A DNA stretch of 64,000 nucleotides. It comes from VRUE01 sp963837695. GTDB taxonomy: Bacteria > Actinomycetota > Thermoleophilia > Solirubrobacterales > 70-9. Under the pieces are notes generated by a model, which worked only from the letters and a program-made list of their open reading frames with translations, was not told where the DNA came from and ran no database searches. The position numbers were made by a program, and so were the translations under genes. Shown piece after piece: positions 53,003-63,118 of the stretch; positions within the stretch are counted from its first letter, which is position 1, and every line of letters starts with the position of its first letter. The stretch spans positions 62,001-126,000 of the forward strand of contig CAWINZ010000003.1 of the NCBI GenBank assembly GCA_963837695.1. Reading direction: 5' to 3'.

Positions 53003-53626
53003 ATGAAGCTCCTCCACGCGGTCTCCCTGGCCATCGTCCCGCCGCTCTGCGCTGCCTGCGGCCGAACCTGCCGTCCTGAGGCGACGCTCTGCACCCGCTG
53101 CTCACGAAGGCTCGCCGAAGCCGAGCCGCTGGAGGGGTTCGGCGCGGCGGGGCTGGACCGCGCTTGGTCCTCTGCCTCCCATGAGGGCGTTGCCCGCGGC
53201 CTGGTCACGGCGCTCAAGTTCCGCCGCCTGCTTCCGGTCGCCGACCTGATCGCCGACCGGATCCAGTGGCTCGCCCCCGGCACGATCCTGAGCGGCACGA
53301 TCGTCCCCGTCCCGACCGCGCCCCTGCGCTCTGCCCTACGCGGCTTCGATCCGGCGGCCGAGATAGCGGCGGCGCTGGCCGAGCGAACCGGCCTGCCCGT
53401 CCAAGCTTGCCTGGCCCGCAGGGGAGGCGGTCGCCAGGTCGGCAAGCGGCGGGCCGAGCGCATCGGCCACCCACCGGTAATTCAAGCTCGCGGCCAAGTG
53501 CCCCGCAGCGCCCTCCTGATCGACGACGTGCTCACAACCGGCGCGACGCTTTCGTCCTGCGCTCGGGCTCTCAGGGCGGCGGGCGCCATTCGCGTTGTTG
53601 CAATCACTTTCACAAGGCGCTTGTGA
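53003..53626 (+). CDS. comF: ComF-family phosphoribosyltransferase-like protein
   Basis: 207 residues. An N-terminal zinc-ribbon-like part (PPLCAACGRTCRPEATLCTR) is followed by a PRTase fold with LKFRRLLPVADLIADR, IVPVPTAPLRSALRGFD and the PRPP loop ALLIDDVLTTGATLSS. ComF proteins act in DNA uptake and processing in naturally competent bacteria, but occur widely outside them. It lies directly before hpf, a common arrangement with secA in Gram-positive genomes. Confidence 0.88.
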   Translation: MKLLHAVSLAIVPPLCAACGRTCRPEATLCTRCSRRLAEAEPLEGFGAAGLDRAWSSASHEGVARGLVTALKFRRLLPVADLIADRIQWLAPGTILSGTIVPVPTAPLRSALRGFDPAAEIAAALAERTGLPVQACLARRGGGRQVGKRRAERIGHPPVIQARGQVPRSALLIDDVLTTGATLSSCARALRAAGAIRVVAITFTRRL

Positions 53627-53726
53627 GAAGCGATCCCTCGCCCCCGCAACATCCGTAGAAGTTCCCCTTGCCGCACTCCGGGTAGGGGCGTAGCATCGAG
53701 GTAGACCCAGACAGAGGAGGCCACAG

Positions 53727-54080
53727 ATGCGGATCGAGGTGCGCGGGCGAAACGTCGAGGTTGACGATGAGCTGAGGGAGCACATTTTTCAGCGATTTCG
53801 TCGTGTCGGCAAGCAGGTCTCCGAGTTGGCGATGCTTGAAGTGATCGTCTGGGAAGAGCGCAATCCCGCGATCACCGATAGCCAGGTAGCCGAGGCGACC
53901 TTGCGGCTGAAAGGGGTCACGCTCCACGCCAAGGAGTGCTCGCCGGAGATGGCCCATAGCGTCCACGAACTCGCCGAGGACATCAGGCGTCAGGTAAAGA
54001 AGCATCGCGAGAAGCGACGCAAGCGCAGCCGCACGCGCAAGCTCGTCAACCAGGTGCGCGGCAGGACCGCCGAAGCTTGA
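53727..54080 (+). CDS. hpf: Ribosome hibernation promoting factor, short form
   Basis: 117 residues. RIEVRGRNVEVDDELREHI and the sigma-54 modulation protein fold match HPF/YfiA. The C-terminal half is highly basic (KKHREKRRKRSRTRK). The C-terminal dimerisation domain of long HPF, common in actinobacteria, is missing, so this form would inactivate 70S ribosomes without that domain. A GAGGAGG ribosome site is present. A family D hairpin follows at once. Confidence 0.88.
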   Translation: MRIEVRGRNVEVDDELREHIFQRFRRVGKQVSELAMLEVIVWEERNPAITDSQVAEATLRLKGVTLHAKECSPEMAHSVHELAEDIRRQVKKHREKRRKRSRTRKLVNQVRGRTAEA

Positions 54081-54083
54081 GCT

Positions 54084-54195
54084 TGAGGGAGGGTCGGGTG
54101 TCCCTCTCCCGGAGACCGTCGCGCAGCTGATTCCTTGCCAGGGCTCAATCGCCTGTCCATGAGCCTCCGTGAGAGGGACACCCGACCCTCCCTCA
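54084..54195. repeat. Long-hairpin element, family D (hpf-secA gap)
   Basis: Perfect 25-bp outer stem, 54084-54108 with 54171-54195, containing GGTCGGGTGTCCCTCTC. Inner pairings: CGGAG/CTCCG (54110 and 54165) and GGCTCA/TGAGCC (54142 and 54160). The layout CGGA...TCCGTGAG resembles element E at 61560. It ends ten bases before the secA -10 box. Confidence 0.78.
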
Positions 54196-54204
54196 TTGCC
54201 CCGC

Positions 54205-54210
54205 TAACCT
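54205..54210 (+). promoter_or_regulatory. -10 box before secA
   Basis: TAACCT ends seven bases before the secA ATG, with no ribosome binding site. It is identical to the box before prfB and icmB. Confidence 0.45.
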
Positions 54211-54217
54211 TGGACCA

Positions 54218-57054
<2,837 letters not shown>

Positions 57055-57058
<4 letters not shown>

Positions 57059-57172
57059 GCCCCTCCCGGCAGGGATTCCACTTAACTTTTTCGGTGAATC
57101 GCAGTAGTGCTGGCGCCCAAGGGCGGCACCGAAAAAGTACAAGACGTTCCATCCCTACCGGGAGGGGCTTAT
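57055..57172. repeat. Long-hairpin element, family A, copy 2 (secA to next gene)
   Basis: Outer stem of 22 bp with one difference: 57055-57076 with 57151-57172 (ATAAGCCCCTCCCGG at the base). Inner stem: CTTTTTCGGTG (57086) with CACCGAAAAAG (57127). Junctions TTCCACTTAA and TACAAGACGTTCC are the same as in copy 1 at 26345, while the outer stem is different and still paired. The secA stop codon is in the 5' arm and the next ATG begins in the last two bases of the 3' arm. Confidence 0.82.
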
Positions 57173-57593
57173 GACTCACGACCCTGTCAGGGAGTTCATC
57201 CGGGCGTTCAACATGCGGGACCTTGACGCGTTTGTTTCCGTGCTCGATCCGGGGGTGGAGCTGCATTCGATGAAGGGTCTGCGGAAGGGTGTGGAGGCGG
57301 CGCGGCTTTGGGCTACTCGGGAGCCCGGGGGGGTGCAGCAGACGATTGAGCTTGAGGAGCTCTTTGAGGACGGGACCGAGTCCGGGGGTGGGGCGGCGCT
57401 GGCGCTGATCAAGCGGGTGTGGCGTTGGGAGGAGGATGGGTCGCACGCGAGCACCGACGAGATGGCCTGGCTCTTCGAGCTGCATGACCACCGCATCTGC
57501 AGCTGGCGTCCCTTCGAAGACCGCGAGGCTGCCTGGCGGGCGTACCATCTACGCGATGGAGCAGATCGCAGCGACCAACAGGGAGGCAGCTGA
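57171..57593 (+). CDS. SnoaL/NTF2-like protein
   Basis: 140 residues. The start VREFIRAFNMRDLDAFVSVL and the aromatic strands fit the NTF2-like fold shared by SnoaL cyclases, ketosteroid isomerases and many binding proteins. The function is unknown. The ATG lies at the very edge of the family A element, so its translation start would be affected by the hairpin. The last 38 bp overlap the methyltransferase gene. Confidence 0.7.
   Translation: MTHDPVREFIRAFNMRDLDAFVSVLDPGVELHSMKGLRKGVEAARLWATREPGGVQQTIELEELFEDGTESGGGAALALIKRVWRWEEDGSHASTDEMAWLFELHDHRICSWRPFEDREAAWRAYHLRDGADRSDQQGGS
57543..57548 (+). promoter_or_regulatory. Internal -10 box before the methyltransferase gene
   Basis: TACCAT lies inside the upstream gene and ends seven bases before the ATG at 57556, with no ribosome site in between. 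Confidence 0.35.
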
Positions 57594-58431
57594 GGCCTGG
57601 AGCGGTCCGCTCTTCGATGCGTTCGTGCGATTTCGCGACCTCGCCATCGCGGGGCTCGGAGCGCACGGGGATCGGGCGATGAAGACCCATCCCCCTCGTC
57701 CCGGGGACCGGGTGCTCGATGTCGGCTGCGGCTTCGGCGACACGACGCAGCAGCTCGCCGCGCTGGTCGGTCCGGGCGGCGAGGCCGTCGGGGTCGACGT
57801 CTCCGAGCCGTTCGTCGCCACTGCCCGTGAGGAGGCCGAGGCGGCCGGCGTCGACATGGTGCGCTTTCTCAGTGGCGACGTGCAGGTCATGGACTTGGGA
57901 GACGGTTTTGACTACGCCTTCTCCCGGATGGGGATCATGTTCTTCGCCAACCCGGTGCAGGCGCTGCGCAACGTGCGCGAGGCACTGGCTCCAGGCGGTC
58001 GCCTCTGTGCTGTCGTCTGGCGGCGCAAGGAGGACAACGATTGGGTGCGCCGCGCCGAGCTGGTCGTCGAGGGGTACCTCGAGCATCCGGAGGAGAGCGA
58101 GGAGCCGACCTGTGGGCCGGGCCCGTTCTCGATGGCGAACGCGGACACCGTCACCGAGCAGCTGAAGATCGCCGGCTTCGAGGAGATCACGCTGCGGCGC
58201 TGCGATCTCCCGCTCAAGATCGGCAACGACCTCGAGCACGCGGTCGAGTTCAACATGTCGCTCGGTCCGGCCGGCGAGGTGCTGCGGCTCTGGGAAGACC
58301 GGATCGACGAGATCCGGCCGAAGATCGCCGCCGACCTGCGCGAGGCGCTCGCCGGGTTCGCCGGCCCCGACGGCGTGTTCGCTCCCGCGTCGACCTGGAT
58401 CATCGGCGCCACCGCGCCCGCCGATCAATAA
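57556..58431 (+). CDS. Class I SAM-dependent methyltransferase
   Basis: 291 residues. The SAM site is RVLDVGCGFGDTTQQLAALV, followed by the acidic residue in AVGVDVSEPFVATAREEA and the DYAFSRMGIMFF motif typical of UbiE/SmtA-like enzymes. The substrate is unknown. The ATG at 57556 is chosen because it begins the conserved part and has a -10 box 7 nt upstream. The TAA stop forms the start of the prfB -10 box. Confidence 0.82.
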   Translation: MEQIAATNREAAEAWSGPLFDAFVRFRDLAIAGLGAHGDRAMKTHPPRPGDRVLDVGCGFGDTTQQLAALVGPGGEAVGVDVSEPFVATAREEAEAAGVDMVRFLSGDVQVMDLGDGFDYAFSRMGIMFFANPVQALRNVREALAPGGRLCAVVWRRKEDNDWVRRAELVVEGYLEHPEESEEPTCGPGPFSMANADTVTEQLKIAGFEEITLRRCDLPLKIGNDLEHAVEFNMSLGPAGEVLRLWEDRIDEIRPKIAADLREALAGFAGPDGVFAPASTWIIGATAPADQ

Positions 58432-58434
58432 CCT
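58429..58434 (+). promoter_or_regulatory. -10 box before prfB, overlapping a stop codon
   Basis: TAACCT begins with the TAA stop of the methyltransferase gene and ends six bases before the prfB ATG at 58441. No ribosome binding site is present. Confidence 0.45.
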
Positions 58435-58440
58435 TGCGGC

Positions 58441-59560
58441 ATGGCCGACGCTGCCGCGACCGAATCGGTTCCCGCGCGGCTCGCCGAGATCCGCGAGCAG
58501 TTGAAGCTGCTCTCGGACTACCTTTGACCCGGCTTCGCTGCGGGACGAAGCAGAGCGGCTGGAGGAGGAGATGGGCCGTCCCGGCTTCTGGGACGACCAG
58601 GAGAAGGCGGCGGGCGTCTCAGCGGCCCATGCTCGCGCCCAGCGCAAGCTGAAGACCTTCGAGGGGTTGGAGTCCGAGGCCGGCGACCTCGCCGAGCTGG
58701 CCGAGATGGCGGCCGAAGACGAGGAGATGGCCGCCGAGCTTGCGACCCAGATGGCCTCGGTCGAAAGGCGCCTGGCTGAGCTCGAAGAGGCGCGCCTGTT
58801 CAGTGGCAAATACGACGCCGGCGACGCCGTGGTCACCGTGCACGCCGGCGCCGGGGGGACCGACTCCCAGGACTGGGCCGAGATCCTCCTGCGGATGTAC
58901 CTGCGCTGGGCCGAGCGCCGCGGCTTCGAGGTCGAGATGAAGGAGGCCTCGCCGGGGGAGGAGGCCGGGCTCAAGTCGGCGACCTTCATCGCCCGCGGCG
59001 AGAACGTCTACGGGTTGTTCGCCGCCGAGCGCGGCGTCCACCGGCTGGTGCGGATCTCCCCCTTCGACTCCTCGGCGCGCCGCCACACCAGCTTCGCCCA
59101 GGTCGACGTCGGGCCGTTGGTCGACGAAGGGGTCGAGGTCGAGATCGACGACGCTGATCTGCGCATCGACACCTACCGCGCCTCGGGCGCCGGTGGCCAG
59201 CACGTCAACAAGACCGACTCGGCGGTGCGGATCACCCATCTGCCGACCGGCGTCGTCGTGCAGTGCCAGAACGAGCGCTCGCAGACCCAGAACAAGGCCG
59301 TCGCGATGCAGCTGCTGCGCTCGAAGCTGATCGAGCTGGAGGAGCGCAAACGGGCGGAGACGCTGGCCAAGGAGCGTGGCGAGGTCAAGGAAGTCGCCTG
59401 GGGCTCACAGATCCGCAGCTACTTCCTGCACCCCGACCAGCGGGTCAAAGACCACCGCACGGGCCACGAGGTCGGCGACGCCCAGCGGGTCCTCGACGGC
59501 GACATCGACGACTTCATCCGCGACTACCTGAACAAGACCGCAGCGGCCTCGGCAAACTAG
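58441..59560 (+). CDS. prfB: Peptide chain release factor 2, made by programmed +1 frameshift
   Basis: 372 residues when read as 58441-58524 joined to 58526-59560. The first 28 codons end CTT followed by an in-frame TGA (58525). Skipping one base continues as YLDPASLRDEAERL, which is normal RF2 sequence. The GGQ is in ASGAGGQHVNKTDSAV and the codon-reading SPF in VRISPFDSSARRH. RF2 reads UGA and UAA, so low RF2 favours the shift (autoregulation). A start at 58571 would lose the N-terminal domain and is not correct. Confidence 0.94.
58522..58528 (+). promoter_or_regulatory. RF2 frameshift site
   Basis: CTTTGAC is the conserved slippery heptamer of prfB genes: CTT, then stop TGA, then C. The strong Shine-Dalgarno-like AGGGGG found three bases upstream in Escherichia coli is replaced here by a weak CTCGGAC. 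Confidence 0.9.
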
Positions 59561-59566
59561 GCGCTT

Positions 59567-59786
59567 GATTCCACGATCCCGGGCGAGCAAGACCGGCCGT
59601 CCTGCAGTCGAATTGAAACCCCACGCGCTAAGCGCGTGGGGTGGATGCGGAGCGCGGCCTGCGGCCGCGCGAAGGACAGATTGCATATCGCCGCTTCGCG
59701 ACATTCGTCTGCAGGACGGCCGGCCTTACTCGCTGCGCGACCGCCATCCAGTCCACTCCTGCTCTTGCAGGATCGGTCGTGGAATC
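59567..59786. repeat. Long-hairpin element, family C, copy 2 (after prfB)
   Basis: Outermost stem GATTCCACGA (59567) with TCGTGGAATC (59777). Main stem of 25 bp with two differences: 59583-59607 with 59709-59733. Inside are ACCCCACGCGC-TAA-GCGCGTGGGGT (59618) and GCGGCC-TGC-GGCCGC (about 59654). The stretch with GACAGATTGCATATCGCC and GCTTCGCGACATTC is identical to copy 1 at 42716. It occupies most of the 319-bp gap after prfB; the remainder (59787-59879) shows nothing recognisable. Confidence 0.8.
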
Positions 59787-59879
59787 GGCCTAGGTGGTTC
59801 GGTCTCGCCGAATACCTCAGCGACCGATTGCGAACGATGTAGAGGGCCGGAGTTGGCTGGACCGGACCGTGCGCCGGCG

Positions 59880-60473
59880 CTAGCGCGGGGAAAGCACGAG
59901 TCGCCGGAAGGGGCACCCGGCACTCTTCGCCGAGGGAATGTCGATCTGAACGGAGAGTTGCTTCGGGCCGTCGTGACCGTGCAGGTCCTCGACGAGGCGG
60001 AGGACGCCGCTGCGGCCGAGGTGGCGGTGCACGGTGCCAAGTCGGCCGATCTTGAGCGAGGCGGCCGCCGGTTCATAGGTCGTGTAGCCGATTGTCAGCT
60101 TCAGCTTGTCGCCCTGCCCTGACGTGGTGGCTGCGCCGTGGGCGCTGCGCAGGACGCATTCTTCGGAGGCTCGGGCGGCGGCCTTCTTGCGACGTTCGGC
60201 GGCTTCTTCGTCGCAGACTTCCTTGACTTCGGCGGCGCTCAGTTCGCCTTCGTCGAATTCTTCTTCGGCTTCTTCGCAGGCGCCTTCTTCGCTTTCGTCT
60301 TCGCCTTCGTCTTCTTCGGCCGAGAGCTCTTCTTCGAACGCGAGTGGCGTCGTGCCCGGAACGAGCGGAGCGGCGTGGGCGGCGCCGGTCAAGAGCAGGC
60401 CGGAGAGGGCGAGAAGGACAACGAGGATGGGAAGTCTGAGGAGGGGGAGCTTGGTGGCCATGCGCGCATCCAT
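59880..60473 (-). CDS. Secreted protein with acidic low-complexity region, unknown
   Basis: 197 residues. A signal peptide (LPILVVLLALSGLLLTGAAHA) is followed by a glutamate-rich stretch (about residues 48-85), a lysine/alanine-rich segment with two cysteines, and a C-terminal beta-rich domain of about 90 residues (KLKLTIGYTTYEP, GPKQLSVQIDIPSA). No family is recognised. The start may be this ATG or the one four codons later. The best ribosome site (AAAGGAGG) lies 15 bp upstream of the first ATG and points to an out-of-frame ATG at 60484. Confidence 0.6.
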   Translation of the reverse strand: MDARMATKLPLLRLPILVVLLALSGLLLTGAAHAAPLVPGTTPLAFEEELSAEEDEGEDESEEGACEEAEEEFDEGELSAAEVKEVCDEEAAERRKKAAARASEECVLRSAHGAATTSGQGDKLKLTIGYTTYEPAAASLKIGRLGTVHRHLGRSGVLRLVEDLHGHDGPKQLSVQIDIPSAKSAGCPFRRLVLSPR

Positions 60474-60503
60474 CGACTCGTCATGGCGCCTCCTTTAGCC
60501 AAG

Positions 60504-61061
60504 TCAGGGTATTCCCGCGCCCTCCATCCGCAGTAGCGCCTCCTTCATCGGCAGTCCGCCGCCGTATCCGCCCAGGCCGCCGCTGCTGCGCAGGACGCGG
60601 TGGCAGGGGACGACGATCGGGATCGGGTTGGAGCCGCAGGCCGTGCCCGCCGCGCGCACTGCGCGCTCGTTGCCGGCGCTGCGGGCGATCTCGGTGTAGT
60701 TGCGGGTCCTGCCGTAGGGGATGCGATCGATCGCGCGCAGCGCGCGCCGGCGGAAGCCCTTGCTGAGCTGCCAGTCGAGCGGCAGGTCGAACTCGTGGAG
60801 GCGGCCGTCGAAGTAGAGGTCGAGCTGGCGGCGGGCGTCGTCGAGCCGGGCCGGGGCCTCGATGACCCGTGGTGAGATCCGCGCCGCCAGGTCCTCCAGC
60901 GTCTCGGCGGAGTCGTAGTTGGGCAGGCCGACCTTGACCAGGCCCTTGGGGGTGGTGGCGAGGAGCAGGGGTCCGAAGGGTGAGTCGGCGGTGGCGTAGG
61001 CGACGTCGAGCAGACCCTCGGCGGCTGCCCGCTCGGCGAGATGTTCGAGGCTTGCCTTCAT
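60504..61061 (-). CDS. ogt: O6-alkylguanine-DNA alkyltransferase
   Basis: 185 residues. The acceptor cysteine is in PIPIVVPCHRVLRSSGGLGG, and RIPYGRTRNYTEIARSAGN is the DNA-binding helix region. The protein repairs O6-methylguanine by moving the alkyl group to its own cysteine and is used once. The ATG overlaps the stop of the sigma factor gene (ATGA) and has an AAAGGAG site, so both are made together. Confidence 0.93.
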   Translation of the reverse strand: MKASLEHLAERAAAEGLLDVAYATADSPFGPLLLATTPKGLVKVGLPNYDSAETLEDLAARISPRVIEAPARLDDARRQLDLYFDGRLHEFDLPLDWQLSKGFRRRALRAIDRIPYGRTRNYTEIARSAGNERAVRAAGTACGSNPIPIVVPCHRVLRSSGGLGGYGGGLPMKEALLRMEGAGIP

Positions 61062-61525
61062 GCCAGCTCCTTTCTCAGTCGCTTGATTCCCTCGTGCAGG
61101 CTGCGTCGCGCCGCGTCGGGCGAGCAGCCCAGTGCCGCGGCGATCTCGGCGTGGGGGAGGTCGCAGGCGTAGCGCAGGGCTACGGCGGCGCGCTGTTTCG
61201 GCGGCAGCGCGCCGACGAGCGCCCAGATCCCGTCGTCGAGCTCGGGCTCGGCGGTCGCGCCGGCAATCTCGTCGGGCTCGGCGATCGGCGTCGGCCGTCG
61301 CCCGTTGGCGCGGTGGTGGTCGATCGCCTTGCGATGGGCGATCGTCAGCAGCCAGCCGCGCAGGTTGCCGTCGTCGCTCAGCTTCGGGTAGGCGCGCAGG
61401 GCGGCCAGGAAGGTCTCCTGAAAGCAGTCTTCCGCGTCGCCACGGCCAACCGCGCCGCGCAGCACGGCCATCACGTCGGCGGCGTGGTCGTCCAGGAGGG
61501 TCTGGAAGGGGGGCAAGGCGGTCAC
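61058..61525 (-). CDS. ECF-type RNA polymerase sigma factor
   Basis: 155 residues with regions 2 and 4 only. EDCFQETFLAALRAYPKL and LRGWLLTIAHRKAIDHHR form region 2; LPPKQRAAVALRYACDLPHAEIAAALGCSPDAARRSLH is region 4. No anti-sigma gene is adjacent; instead the gene is fused in operon with ogt. A role in a DNA alkylation or stress response is therefore a fair inference. Confidence 0.9.
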   Translation of the reverse strand: MTALPPFQTLLDDHAADVMAVLRGAVGRGDAEDCFQETFLAALRAYPKLSDDGNLRGWLLTIAHRKAIDHHRANGRRPTPIAEPDEIAGATAEPELDDGIWALVGALPPKQRAAVALRYACDLPHAEIAAALGCSPDAARRSLHEGIKRLRKELA

Positions 61526-61559
61526 CTGGGGGATTAAACGCCCTGGAGAGGCCGGACGT

Positions 61560-61666
61560 GAGAGGGACGGGTGCCCCCTCCGCCGGAACCCGCCGCCCGC
61601 AGCCTGCCTGGGCGCGGGGGCCTCCCTGGCTCACAAGTTCCGTCAGAGGGGGCACCCGTCCCTCTC
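61560..61666. repeat. Long-hairpin element, family E (sigma factor-nadC gap)
   Basis: Perfect 21-bp outer stem: 61560-61580 with 61646-61666 (contains GGGACGGGTGCCCCC). Inner stem: CGGAAC (61584) with GTTCCG (61637), followed by C/G-rich pairing around 61590-61617. The junction TCCGTCAG and overall layout resemble element D at 54084, so the two may be one family. Confidence 0.75.
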
Positions 61667-61734
61667 TTGGTGGCGCGTTCGCTGTTTGTCGACCTAGCCC
61701 CGATGAACAGCGAACGGAAGGAGGAATAGGCTGG

Positions 61735-61833
61735 TTGAAGAGTTCCGCCTCTAGCTTGTCGCTACTTGCAATCTACTTGCAACTACTTGCAATAAGACTT
61801 GAAATACCCCTGGAAATTGAGAGATCTACTTGA
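61735..61833 (+). CDS. Possible 32-residue leader peptide overlapping nadC
   Basis: A TTG-initiated frame follows a strong GGAAGGAGGAATAGG ribosome site and stops inside nadC at 61833. The peptide is leucine/isoleucine-rich (LAIYLQLLAIRLEIPLEI) because it reads the ACTTGCAA repeats. It may couple translation to nadC or be an attenuator peptide. The evidence is only the ribosome site and position. Confidence 0.35.
   Translation: MKSSASSLSLLAIYLQLLAIRLEIPLEIERST
61762..61832 (+). promoter_or_regulatory. Array of CTACTTGCAA repeats at the nadC start
   Basis: CTACTTGCAA occurs at 61762, 61773 and 61783, with weaker ACTTG(A) copies at 61797 and 61828. Spacings are 11, 10, 12 and 31 bp, close to whole helical turns. 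This suggests cooperative binding of a regulator over the start of nadC, perhaps one sensing NAD or quinolinate; the protein is unknown. Confidence 0.5.
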
Positions 61834-62662
61834 AATCGAGCCGGTCGTAATGCGGGCGCTTGCGGAGGATGTCGGCGAGGGTGACGTGACTTCGGCGGCG
61901 ACTGTTCCGGAGGGCGCGCGGGCGCGGGCTCGGATCGTGCAGAAGCAGCCGGGGGTTGTCTTTGGGCTCGAGGTGGTCGCCGAGACGATGCGGCAGTGTG
62001 GGGTGGAGGACGTTGACAATTTGGTTGTTGAGGGGCAGTGGCGGGAGGAGGTGCCGACCGAGGTGTTGCTGGCGAGTGGCTCGGCTGTGGGTCTGCTCGC
62101 TGCTGAGCGGACCGCGCTCAACTTCCTCGGGCACCTCTCCGGGATCGCGACGCTGACGGCGCGCTACGTCGAGGCGGTCGCCGGGACGCGCGCGGTCATC
62201 CTCGACACGCGCAAGACGACGCCGGGGCTGCGGGCGTTTGAGAAGGCGGCGGTGGCCGCCGGCGGGGGCCAGAACCACCGCATGGGGCTCTACGACGCGA
62301 TCCTGATCAAGGAGAACCACATTGCCCTGGCGGGAAGCCTCGCCAAGGCTGTCCTTGCGGCTCGCAGTGCACATCCGGATCTGCCTGTTGAGGTCGAGTG
62401 CCGCTCCGTCCTGGAGTCCGGCTACGCGTTGGGCACCGGCGCCGACCGGCTACTGCTCGACAACATGACGCCGGACGAGTTGCGCGAAGCCGTCGCCATG
62501 CGCGATGCCGAGCGCGGCGCCGACGGCCCGCCGCTGGAGGCTTCCGGTGGTGTCAGCCTGGAGACGGTGCGCGAGATCGCCGAGACGGGCGTCGACTACA
62601 TCTCAATCGGCGCCCTGACCCACTCCGCCCCGACGCTCGACTTCAGCATGCTGCTCGGTTGA
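61799..62662 (+). CDS. nadC: Nicotinate-nucleotide pyrophosphorylase (carboxylating)
   Basis: 287 residues from TTG 61799; TTG 61817 and ATG 61850 are also possible. LAEDVGEGDVTSAATV, LNFLGHLSGIATLTARYV, ILDTRKTTPGLRAFEKAAVA and GQNHRMGLYDAILIKENH are NadC hallmarks. It turns quinolinate and PRPP into nicotinate mononucleotide for NAD synthesis. The gene stands alone, without nadA or nadB nearby, and its start is covered by tandem ACTTG repeats. Confidence 0.94.
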   Translation: MKYPWKLRDLLEIEPVVMRALAEDVGEGDVTSAATVPEGARARARIVQKQPGVVFGLEVVAETMRQCGVEDVDNLVVEGQWREEVPTEVLLASGSAVGLLAAERTALNFLGHLSGIATLTARYVEAVAGTRAVILDTRKTTPGLRAFEKAAVAAGGGQNHRMGLYDAILIKENHIALAGSLAKAVLAARSAHPDLPVEVECRSVLESGYALGTGADRLLLDNMTPDELREAVAMRDAERGADGPPLEASGGVSLETVREIAETGVDYISIGALTHSAPTLDFSMLLG

Positions 62663-62788
62663 AATTTGGCCCGGCTCGGATCGCTATTTTGCCGAATTGC
62701 CGTCTCGATTTGACCGGACCTCGTCCATCGGTCCACCTGATCTAACGCCCAGCTCCGTCCGCCTGATCTATGTGGAACCCGGTGCGGC
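62663..62788. other. Lower-GC gap between nadC and the RHS region
   Basis: 126 bp with no gene. It holds a short direct repeat, CCACCTGATCTA and CCGCCTGATCTA. The base composition falls here and stays low to the RHS gene, marking a possible junction of acquired DNA. No terminator or attachment site is recognised. Confidence 0.4.
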
Positions 62789-63118
62789 TCAATCACATCT
62801 TGATTTTGCTACACGGATGGCGTGACTGAGCAGAAAGGTGCCATCTATTGAGCGCGCGTGCGGAATCGCCACACAGTGACCTCGTTCCTGGTTGGGAGCA
62901 ACAATGCAAAGTAGCTCTTCATGGTCCGGCACTCCACCAGCATCAAATGTGTCTCCAGGTTCGATGTCGGCAGAGTCATCTACGCAGTGCGCGATTCTGA
63001 CGTAAACCCCAGTATCGTTCCTAACGTGAACCTTAATGTTTGCGCAGCCACTTACTAGCACAGCGAGAATCGTCGCGAGCAAGAGCGGTGCGAGCCGTGA
63101 CATTCGCAGCTTTCCCAT
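62789..63118 (-). CDS. Small lipoprotein downstream of the RHS toxin gene (possible immunity protein)
   Basis: 109 residues. The signal peptide LLLATILAVLVSGC has a lipobox, so the mature protein begins with a lipid-modified cysteine. Several cysteines follow (AHCVDDS, ELLCIVAP, GHCVAIP, KSRCD). The ATG overlaps the stop of the RHS gene (ATGA). A small gene directly after an RHS C-terminus is usually the immunity gene; a membrane-attached form fits a toxin acting outside the cytoplasm. No homologous family is recognised. Confidence 0.55.
   Translation of the reverse strand: MGKLRMSRLAPLLLATILAVLVSGCANIKVHVRNDTGVYVRIAHCVDDSADIEPGDTFDAGGVPDHEELLCIVAPNQERGHCVAIPHARSIDGTFLLSHAIRVAKSRCD

Noticed and set aside
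58571..59560. prfB starting at ATG 58571
   Set aside because: It would lack the N-terminal helical domain; the CTTTGAC frameshift site and upstream ATG restore the full RF2.
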